From contig NZ_FRCT01000007.1 in NCBI RefSeq assembly GCF_900143025.1, positions 110,820-174,819 of the forward strand: DNA of 64,000 bases, given 5' to 3'. The translations under genes and the position numbers were made by a program. This DNA comes from Ruminococcus flavefaciens. GTDB lineage: Bacteria; Bacillota; Clostridia; Oscillospirales; Ruminococcaceae. Numbering within the stretch: position 1 is the first letter of the stretch; the number at the start of each line of letters is the position of its first letter. The notes beneath the pieces are model-generated. The model did not search any database and was not told where the DNA came from. It saw only the letters and a program-made list of their open reading frames with translations. Shown one piece after another: positions 25,194 through 34,800 of this stretch.

Positions 25194-26281
25194 TAGATCT
25201 CACCTTCAATATCTTCCATAAATACTGATCTGTCGCCATCTGCAATATAAAATCCGAATACGTCACGGAATTCTTCAAGATATTTTATGAACTTCCCGGG
25301 CTGCCCGCATTTATACAGCGGATAAGCGCCTTCGGGCAGTATATCCGTTCCGAGTGCAAGAAGAGCTGCCGCTGCGACCGCTCCTGTGAGCCTTGAAGGA
25401 TCATCACAGCGAAGATAAAGAGTTCTTGTACCTTTATCCCCTTCTTTATTAATGATACCTTTTACCTCAATAAGAATTCCTGCGAATTTTCCTTTTTCAG
25501 CACAGTCAAGCTGTGAAGCAGTACTCAATGCCTGTATAGCTCTGTTCCTGTCTTTGGTATAGACCGCTGATGAATTTTCAAGAGCCTGAAGCGTCCTTTT
25601 CCCCGCAAAAGCCATATACCAGCTCCCCGAACTCAGTCCGAGCTCAGATGCCGCATATACCGCTCCTTCGTCCATATACGGGAACATCATACATTTTTCA
25701 TCAGTAAAAGGAAACCGCTGTTCAAGCTCTGTAAAGCTATCACATTCGGTCACACTTCCGTTCTTCCAGCACACCATTGATCTGTTGCTGCTTTTTAAAA
25801 CACCTTCAAGGTAATCCTGAGCTGCTGTCAGAGAAAAACTTCCGAGAGCACCATATATAAAGGTCATATCTTCGGGCTGCACGAATGTTCTGCCGAGATA
25901 GAGCATCATAAGCTCGGCAAGTCCCGGAATACTTCCGCACCCATAAACTACCTTGCCTTTGCCTGTGTTTTTCAGTTTTTCATTCATGCACAGGTCTACA
26001 TATCCGCACTCTGCTGCTGAAATAGCAGCTGCTGCCGCTACAACGTTATCATCATTGCATCCCGTACAATTAACAACAGCATCACAGCCTTTTACAAATT
26101 GCCTGACGCTTTCAATATCGGTAATATCCACATATTCATATGATATCCTGTCTGAATGTTCTCCGCTTAATTTCCTTTCAGGATGTCTGCTTCCTATCCT
26201 GATCTTAACATCACTGTATTTTTCAAGGAATGCCGTGACATTTCTGCCGATATCACCGTATCCGCCAAGAATCCCGACCAT
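25193..26281 (-). CDS. Saccharopine-dehydrogenase-like NAD(P)-binding oxidoreductase
   Basis: The 362-residue protein has an N-terminal Rossmann motif (VGILGGYGDIGRNV) and the pattern IRIGSRHPER, followed by GCDAVVNCTGCND, as in saccharopine reductases and related oxidoreductases. A conserved GCGSIPGL segment follows. It lies between the free-standing Cy domain gene and the ABC genes with one-base overlaps. It probably tailors the NRPS product, for example by a second reduction or opine-like reductive step. It is not the thiazolinyl imine reductase, which is encoded at 27779. Confidence 0.65.
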   Translation of the reverse strand: MVGILGGYGDIGRNVTAFLEKYSDVKIRIGSRHPERKLSGEHSDRISYEYVDITDIESVRQFVKGCDAVVNCTGCNDDNVVAAAAAISAAECGYVDLCMNEKLKNTGKGKVVYGCGSIPGLAELMMLYLGRTFVQPEDMTFIYGALGSFSLTAAQDYLEGVLKSSNRSMVCWKNGSVTECDSFTELEQRFPFTDEKCMMFPYMDEGAVYAASELGLSSGSWYMAFAGKRTLQALENSSAVYTKDRNRAIQALSTASQLDCAEKGKFAGILIEVKGIINKEGDKGTRTLYLRCDDPSRLTGAVAAAALLALGTDILPEGAYPLYKCGQPGKFIKYLEEFRDVFGFYIADGDRSVFMEDIEGEI

Positions 26282-27765
26282 TATCCTTCTCCTCCTTCCA
26301 CTGTACTGATAATCTGATCCCAGCTATCAGCAAACATAACCTTTTTTGTAAGGGCAATATACGCTTCAAATATCTTATTGATATATTCCTCATCAAAAAG
26401 CTCTGTTATATAATCCCATGAAAGTGAAAGGGCGCCCGTATCATCGCGGAGCTGATGATCGATAGCTGTTTGCGGAGTCTGACTTATGGCATATACTTCA
26501 CGAAATCCCAGTGGCCTTTGTTCCTTCACAAAGCCCTGTAGTGTACTTGTGAATACTATCGGCATGAGAGCCTTTCCGGGCAATCTTCTTCCCAGCTTTT
26601 TAAGCACTTTCGTTCCGTCATAATCATGGAATTCAAGCAGTTTCCAGAACTGAGCAGACACTTTTTGCAACTCCTGCATAAATGTCTCATCAGCCGCATG
26701 ATAGGACGCAAAGCCGATATTCGTGAAATCCCCGAGAGTCTCATTTACTTCCTTGTCAAACGGCATTCTGTTGAATAAAGTAAGGTCAATTGTAATATCC
26801 TTTTTTGAACTGTAATGCGACATTACCTTCAGGAATATCGTACACATGAATACCGATGGAGTAATATATATTTTTTTCAGTCTGTCGTAGAGCTTTACCG
26901 TATCCTCCGCACTGAATCTGTACATCAGGCGTTTATATCTGATCTCTCCCACATCGCTGAAATTGCATTTGTAATCCAGCACAGGACATTCTGGCATATC
27001 ATCTATCCTGCTGTCCCAGTATTTTTCTGCTTTTTCATCACATCGTTCATTCGCAGAGAATTGTCTCATATACTTCTCAAAGCTGTAATCCAGCTTTGGT
27101 ACATTCTCTCCCCTGTAAAGAGAAAAGATCCTGTCAAGAAGCATTTTTGCGCTCCATGCGTCCATTATTATACAATCAAAGCTGAAATGCAGAATATACG
27201 TATTTCCTGCCTTTTTAGTGACTCCGAAATGAAACATCGGCCACTCACCCAGATGATATATATGATGCGACCATTTCTCTCTTTCAGCCATTATGCCTTC
27301 TTCACCTGTTACTTCATTGAGTTCCAACAAATACTCAGGCGTACTCTTAAGGACACGCTGCCTGCCGTCGCCGCACACTACCAGCCGCAATGCATCGTTA
27401 TCGCATATCGAGCGATTTATAGCCTTTTGCATACAGGCTATATCTATATCCTCTATCTCATATTCAACATAGTAATGCGCATTAGTCCCGCCAAGTTCAT
27501 AATCCTTCTGACATCCGGTGATATAGGCTGACTGAATAGGGGTGAGGCTGAAATAATCAGCCTCTCTTTCAGTCTCGGACAAGAAAAATCCAAGCAGCAA
27601 TTCCTTATCATTCATAAGCTCATCACGCATTTCAGGCGAGAGCTTCTGCTCTGAACGGAATTTCAGCTTTTCCCCATCAGCCCATAAGTTTATACCATAT
27701 GATTTATAATAATTCAGTCTTTTCAATATATATATTTCTTCTTCGGGAGTTAGTATCTTATTCAT
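26281..27765 (-). CDS. Stand-alone NRPS cyclization (Cy) domain with docking segment
   Basis: The 494-residue protein starts with a small TubC-like docking domain (about 1-55, EIYILKRLNYYKSYGINLWADGEKLKFRSE). A Cy domain follows (about 75-490) that starts LTPIQSAYITG. The Cy core motif FDCIIMDAWS (DxxxxDxxS) is intact at about residue 165. Cy domains condense and cyclize cysteine, serine or threonine to a thiazoline or oxazoline. No adenylation or carrier domain is attached, so it must work in trans, and the docking domain may set its partner. It is encoded downstream of the thiazolinyl imine reductase. Confidence 0.8.
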   Translation of the reverse strand: MNKILTPEEEIYILKRLNYYKSYGINLWADGEKLKFRSEQKLSPEMRDELMNDKELLLGFFLSETEREADYFSLTPIQSAYITGCQKDYELGGTNAHYYVEYEIEDIDIACMQKAINRSICDNDALRLVVCGDGRQRVLKSTPEYLLELNEVTGEEGIMAEREKWSHHIYHLGEWPMFHFGVTKKAGNTYILHFSFDCIIMDAWSAKMLLDRIFSLYRGENVPKLDYSFEKYMRQFSANERCDEKAEKYWDSRIDDMPECPVLDYKCNFSDVGEIRYKRLMYRFSAEDTVKLYDRLKKIYITPSVFMCTIFLKVMSHYSSKKDITIDLTLFNRMPFDKEVNETLGDFTNIGFASYHAADETFMQELQKVSAQFWKLLEFHDYDGTKVLKKLGRRLPGKALMPIVFTSTLQGFVKEQRPLGFREVYAISQTPQTAIDHQLRDDTGALSLSWDYITELFDEEYINKIFEAYIALTKKVMFADSWDQIISTVEGGEG

Positions 27766-27778
27766 TTTTCACCTTCTC

Positions 27779-28876
27779 TTATTTTTCAGTGATAAATTCT
27801 GTTATTCTTTCAATGAGCATATCCTTTTGTTCAGGCGAAGCCTTTACTCCATCAATTCTTTTAGGAAATCCTATCAGCTTGTTAAAGCTTTCCCATTGAG
27901 CTGTGCCTGTCATTGTTTTCTGTGAATATCTCATATATGCGGCTTTGTCTGTGATACCTTCAAGCATTTCCTCTATGTCGCTTATGATAGCCTGTACCCA
28001 TATTTCATTTGTACCTTTTTCCGCTGCCTGAGCTCCATAAAACGAAAGTGATACTGCACCATCCTTCAGTCCGCTGTCCTTATCTGCCTCTCTTGCGGCA
28101 GCACCGCTGCTGTATCGGCTGACCGAGCTTTTTATCTTAGGATACCAGAAAATATCTCCCAGCGGATCCTGAAGCGATAATCTTCCCGTTTCATATATGA
28201 CATTGAACGCCTGAAGAAGATACATCGCACTGTCCGGATCATCAGTATTGACTTCATTATGTATTTCCGCTGTAACAGGTACACCGTCAATATTTCCGAG
28301 TATTACCTGAAAAGGAGTTTCATTATCCGAAACGCATTTCAGTTCCATTTTATTTGCACTTGGCAACATATCCCTGAGCATCATTAATGCAGGCATTGAT
28401 ACTGCTGCCGCAAGACTCATCTGTATATGACTCGGAGGGCATATTTCATTCAGCCTTTTCACATACTCCGTGAATTTTCTGATCTGCGGAAGGTGAAGGT
28501 AAAAATCCCCGACATGAAAGCATACTGCGTTTTTTCTTGCCTTTCTGAAGTTATTTCGTACATCATCGGGATGTATGGGGAATTCCTGAAGAACATGAAC
28601 TCCCCGATTGAAAAAGAACTCCGTATACTCATTGGCAGCTCCGCCAAGCATTGCCGATCTCAATATAACGAAAGCTATATCTATATCCTCAGGGATCTGA
28701 TCTTTAGAGGTGAAAAGCGGTATTTCATATACCTCTGCACATTTAATGCTTTTTTCGCTGCCCTTTGCTACAAGTCCGACAAGCTCTATACGATCTTTCA
28801 TGCGCGAAAGAGCCTCCATATAGAACTGTCCAAAGCCGGCACCGCATACTACAGCCTTTAGCTTCTTGTCCATCAT
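27779..28876 (-). CDS. Thiazolinyl imine reductase (Irp3/PchG-like)
   Basis: In yersiniabactin and pyochelin synthesis this enzyme reduces a carrier-bound thiazoline to a thiazolidine with NADPH. The 365-residue protein has a Rossmann start (KAVVCGAGFGQFYMEAL), a middle ILRSAMLGGAANEYTEFFFNRGVHVLQEFP like the family's binding segment, and DFYLHLPQIRKF. It overlaps the stop of the large synthetase gene, so it is translationally coupled to it. Its presence implies that one ring of the product is a thiazolidine. Confidence 0.82.
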   Translation of the reverse strand: MMDKKLKAVVCGAGFGQFYMEALSRMKDRIELVGLVAKGSEKSIKCAEVYEIPLFTSKDQIPEDIDIAFVILRSAMLGGAANEYTEFFFNRGVHVLQEFPIHPDDVRNNFRKARKNAVCFHVGDFYLHLPQIRKFTEYVKRLNEICPPSHIQMSLAAAVSMPALMMLRDMLPSANKMELKCVSDNETPFQVILGNIDGVPVTAEIHNEVNTDDPDSAMYLLQAFNVIYETGRLSLQDPLGDIFWYPKIKSSVSRYSSGAAAREADKDSGLKDGAVSLSFYGAQAAEKGTNEIWVQAIISDIEEMLEGITDKAAYMRYSQKTMTGTAQWESFNKLIGFPKRIDGVKASPEQKDMLIERITEFITEK

Positions 28877-31800
28877 TCACTCTCCCGATGCAAGAATATC
28901 ATCTATATAACACGCAAGTGTTCTTATTGTAGGATGTTCAAAGAAACTGGTCACATTAACATCACAGCCGAATTCCGCACTTACAGAATTTGTCATATGT
29001 ATCACCTGTATTGAGTTTCCTCCGATACCGAAGAAATGATCTTCGACGGATATACTGTCAAAGCCGAGCAATCCGCACCAAATATCATGTATCTTCGATT
29101 CTGTTTCTGTGCGTGGAGGAACGATCTCTCTTGAACTGCCGTTTTCTTTTGCTTCATACATTTCCTCGGCTTTTTCTGCAAGCTGCTTTCTATCGACCTT
29201 GCCATTAGAGGAAAGAGGTATCCTTTCGATCTTACCTACCACCGCAGGGACCATATAATCGGGCAGCTTATTTCTAAGCTCAGATATGATACTGTCAGGA
29301 TCAAAGCTGTCATTGAAGTCCTGTACAAATACAGCAGTATAATGGAGCTCACCGGCTGAAACGACAACAGCTGCAACCTGTTCTGCACCGCAGCAGTTCT
29401 TTACAGCTGCTTCGATCTCTCCCAATTCTACTCTGTAGCCGCTTATTTTTACCTGATCGTCATTTCTTCCCAAGAATTCAATATTACCGTCTTTTAAGTA
29501 ACGTCCCAGATCTCCTGTGCAGTAAAGTCTCTCATTCTTATCATTATGGAAAATAAACCTTTCCTGTGTTTTGAGTTCATCGTGATAGTATCCCTTAGCA
29601 AGTCCCTCGCCTTGTATATAAAGCATTCCTGCAACTCCATCGGGACAATCCGAAAGATCATTATCAAGAACATAGTATTTCTGATTTCTCAGCGGTTTTC
29701 CATAAGGTATGCTTTTCCAGTCAGACGGAACGTTCTCGGGAATATCATATGTATTTGACCATATCGACGCTTCGGTAGCTCCTCCAAGACCACTTATCCT
29801 TACATCTTTAAAGAAATGTCTGATCTCATCAGGAAGCGTTACAGGTATCCAGTCTCCGCTAAGAAGCACCTGTCTCAGGCTTTCCTTACGCAGTTCGGAA
29901 TTTCTTGACATATATGCTGTCAGCATCTGCATGAATGCAGGAACTGTATTCCATACAGTTACGTGATATCTGTTCATCATCTCAAGCCAGTACTGCGGAT
30001 CTCTGAGCTTATTATCAGGCGGCAATACCAAAGCTCCGCCTGCTGAAAGCATACCGAATATATCATATACAGAAAGGTCGAAATGAAGATTTGAAAGACC
30101 TATCGCCGTATCATTTTCATTTATGCCATATCTTTCGTTGATGTCGATGATAGTATTCATCGCACCTCCGTGTGTTATCGCAACACCTTTAGGCAGACCT
30201 GTAGAACCTGATGTATAGATAATATAAGCAAGATCAGTCAGCTCATTTACTGAATGTTCGGGGATACCCGTTCTGTCCTTCTTTATATCATCAACATTTA
30301 TTACCCTCAGTCCTTCTATATCAGAAAGCCTGTCTGCGTATTCTGCCAAAGTAATAACTGTACTCAGACCGCTGTCGCATATTATCTTTCTGATACGCTC
30401 CACAGGATTTTTTACATCAAGAGGAAGATAAATACCTCCTGCAAAGAGAATTCCGTAGACTCCTGCTGTCTGCTGCCAGCACTTAGGCATGAATATTCCT
30501 ACAACGTCCTGTTTGCCGCAGCCTGCTCCGATAAGTGCGGAAGCAATACCGCCCGCATATCCTCCCAGCTCGCCATATGTAAGCTGTCTGTTTTCATCGG
30601 CAACAGCCATCTTATCACTGTATTTTCTGATATTTTCAATGAACATCTCATCCATTGCAGCGTCAGGAAGCTTTCCCTCTGTTCGGTTAGCATTCAGTCT
30701 GGCTTCGGATATTTCAGCATTTATTGTACTTGAACAGCTCTTTTTCCATATCATTTCATCAGAAGCAAGCTTTTTTATAAGTCCCGTATAAGCATCGAAC
30801 ATTTCTCTTATCATATCCTGATCGAACAATGCTTCAACATAATCCCAGAACAGGCAAAGCGCACCGTCGCGTTCTACTACTTGATGATCCAGCCACACCT
30901 GAGGTGTCTGAGAGATATTATAAACAAGCTTACCGATCCAGCTGCCCTCATTCCACTGATCAATACCAAGTCCGCTGGTAAATACGATAGGCATATTCAC
31001 ATTGCGGTTATTTGCTTTTCGGGTAAGAAGTCTCTGCATCTCAACACCGCTGAAAAACGAGTGTTCAAGATCATTGAATAACTGTTTTTGTATCTTTTTT
31101 GCTCTGTCCGCAAAGCAGTTCGTTCCCGAGCTGTCAATTTCAAGCATCGTAAGGGTTGTGAAATCGCCCACAAGTCTATCTACCTGAGGATGTACAGGCA
31201 ATCTGTTGAATTGTGTAAGATTGAGAACAAACTTATCGTTATTGCTCCACTTTCTGAGAGCTTCGGAATAAGCTGCGATAAGAAGAACAGAAGGAGTTAC
31301 TCCTATCTTTCCTGCTCTGGACTTGATAAGCTCCCATTCATTTTTGCTTATTACAGCTTCCTTTCTTGCAAAATGAGGAGTTCCGACTTTCTCAGGCTCT
31401 GTTTTAAGCGGCAGCTCAGGTGCTTTGGAGAAATTGTCAGCACGATCGAACCAATACTTCTTGTCCTCTTCATAGACCTGTGTATCCTTGACGCTTTCGA
31501 TCGCAAGTATATAATCCCTGAATGAGAATTCAAGCTCCTCTGCTGCAAGAGTATCGGTATAAGCCTGCTTCCATTCTCCAAGGATATGGAACATACTCCA
31601 GCCGTCAAAAATAATATTATCAAAGCTGATATGCAGCCTTGTATGCTTGCTGTCATACTTCGTTGCGCGTATTTCAAACAACGGCCACTTAGAAGTATCT
31701 ATCACCTGATGCGACATCTTTTTTCTGACATCATCAAGAAGCGCTGCACTTTCCATATCATTATCGGCAGTTTTAAGTTCTATCAGATAATCAGGAGTGC

Positions 31801-34800
31801 TTTCAAGTATACGCTGCCTTCCATCGGGAAGAATGACCGCCCTCATCATATCATGCTTTTTTATAAGCGTGTTAAATGACTTGTTGAGTCTTTCAATATC
31901 GCAGTCTGTCATATCCAACTCAAAATAGCAGTGTGTACCGACCTGACCCAAACTGTACAGATTGCTTCTGCCGATCCAGTATGCATACTGTACATCGGTA
32001 AGCGGAAATGCTTCTCCGCGATTTTCCTTATCAGGCTCAGCCTTTGGGATCAGACGATGTGTTTTCTGAAGCACGCTCTTGTTATCCTTTATGTGTTCGA
32101 TTGCAGCGCTTAATGACTCCAGTGTCTGGTTTTCAAATATCATTGATACCGAGATCTCTATATTATCCTGTCTGAGCCATGATATCAGCTTTGTAGCCGT
32201 TAAAGAATCGCCGCCGAGTTCAAAGTAATTATCGTCCGCATGGATCTCATTTACACCAAAAAGCTTCTTCCAATAAGAGGCAAGCCACTCCTCGGCAGAA
32301 GTCAGGCTGCGTCTGGTCTTTGAAGTCTTTACCTGTGTTTTTCCATATGCCGCAAGTCTCTTGCGATCAACCTTTCCGTTCGCAGTGATAGGCATTTCAT
32401 CAAGTACAGTCATCAGCTTCGGTATCATATAATCAGGAAGATAACCTGAAAGTATCTCCCTTAGCCTTGCTTCATTCAGCGATCTTACTTTTTCACAATA
32501 CTGAGCAGTAAATACCTCGGTAAACTCGCTTGTACAGCTGTCCGATACTATACTTTTGCTCCTGATAAAGCCATTATTTTTCAGAATATCGCTCCACTGC
32601 GCTGCCGTAAAGAGAGGTGTTCCCGAAGCAGCTCTGCTATCCTCATAACAGGTAAATCCTCTTTCAAGTACGGCTGCCGACAATTCCTGAAGATATTGTT
32701 CTTTTCCTGTAAGCTCTGCAAAGACCACTGTTGCTCCTGTAGTCAGATATCTTTTGTATTCACTCAATGCTTTATTTATATCAGCACACTGATGCAGTGA
32801 ATGGAATGAGATCAGCATATTACAACTGTGCGGCGAGATATCAACATTTCCGCTCACTTCAAATGATACGTTCTTGAATTCGCCCAGTTCTTTCTTAACA
32901 TCAGACAGAAAAGCAGCCGAAGGGACAATGCAGATATACGATCTTATATTTCTGCTGTTTTTTTCAAGTATAGCCCTTGTTATCTCACAGCATTGACCGC
33001 CTATTTCAACAATATCCATTTCTTTTCCGAAAGACGAGATAATGTTGCTTACCTGCTCAACATATTTTTCGGAAGCTTTCCCGAAATATGACAGGCTCTT
33101 CAGAGCAGAAAACGGAGAAAGCTCAGGTGCTTCATCATAGAATAATCCCAATGCAGTCTTTTTGCCTGTCAAAACATCTCCTGCTTTTTCGGAAAAAACT
33201 GCTGCATAGCTTTCTATCGCTGACAGATCAACCAAATCCCCATTATTTTTTTTATCTGCAATTTCACAGCACTCTTTGCTTATAAAATTCACCCAGCGTT
33301 CAGCAAGCTGATAATATTCGGGAATAATATCAGAATTTTCAAGCCAAGCCTTTATATCTGCATCAGCCTGATATCCAAGCTTGCCAAGCACCTCGGATAC
33401 AGTCCTTACCGTTATATGCTTTATTTCATCTGATATATACCTGTCAGTATCAGAGTCTGTTCCAGGAACATCTTCTGCTGATACAGACATACAGGACTCC
33501 CATTCCTTATCAAGCATTTCTTCACTGACAGAAACAGTATCGCATATCTCATCAGGATCAGCTTCGTTAAGCACCATGAATGCAGAAAGATGTCTCTCAT
33601 CCCCCACTACCGTTACAGCAGCCTTGTCCACAGATACCAGTTTCTCCAGTGCCGATTCTACCTCACCAAGTTCTATTCTGTGTCCTCCGACCTTGACCTG
33701 ATGATCTTTTCTTCCAAGAAACTCTATAGTTCCGTCGCTCCAGAACCTTCCCATATCACCTGTATGATAAAAACGCATACCGTTTTCACAGGTGAATTTT
33801 TCGGATGTCAATTTTTCATCGCCTCTGTAGCCTGCGGCTACACCTGCTCCTCCTATATAAAGCTCGCCCATTACCCAATCAGGTCTGTCGCGTCCGAGCT
33901 CATCTACGACCCTGTATACCTGATTTTTAAGCGGAGCACCATACGGTATGGATTTCCAGAATAATGGCAGAGGAAGCTTGACCTCGCAGTAATTGGACCA
34001 TATAGATGCCTCTGTAGCTCCTCCCATTGCAACAAATCTGCAACCGCCGGCAGCTTCTTCAAGCCTTGCAGGCAGGCTAAGATTTATCCAGTCTCCCGAT
34101 ATCATTACAGTGCGGAGCGGAAGCCTTTTCTCAGTTTTCTCCTCATGCGCAAGCAGCAGCATATCAAGCAGTGCAGGTACAGAATTCCAGATCGTGACAT
34201 TGTATTTATCAATAATATCCAGCCAGTAGAACGCATTTTTCTTTTCAGCTTCAGGGATACAAACAAGTCTTCCGCCTGCACCAAGTATTCCGAAAATATC
34301 ATATACCGAAAGATCAAAATCAATTGCTGATATTGAAAAAGCGGTATCGTTTTCTCCGATATCATATCTGTTATTAATATCAGAGATCGTGTTCCATGCA
34401 GCTCTGTGAGGTATCTCTACGCCCTTTGGTTCACCTGTTGAACCTGATGTCATTATGATGTATGCAGATCTGTCCGAATCGGCGGCATCAAGTGTGCCAA
34501 GGTATTTTTCAGCACTGATATGCTCTATATCCGAGCTTAGTATATCTTCAATAGTGAATACCGTCACATTATCGGGCCACTTTATATCACCGACCACACT
34601 TTCCGAGGTAATGACATATCTGATACCTGTTTTTTCGTGAATGACCGATCTTCTCTTGAATGGCTGCCCTACGCTTACAGGCACATAAAAGCAGCCCGCC
34701 GACAAGATACCATATACAGCCCTGATCTGAGCTGTTCCCCTCGGTATAGATACAGCCACAGGCTCGTCATGCACCTCCATACTGCCGAGAAATGCAGCTA

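Noticed and set aside
25193..26281. Staphylopine-type opine dehydrogenase (CntM)
   Set aside because: The motifs match the saccharopine reductase group, and no nicotianamine-synthase-like CntL or CntK gene is nearby.
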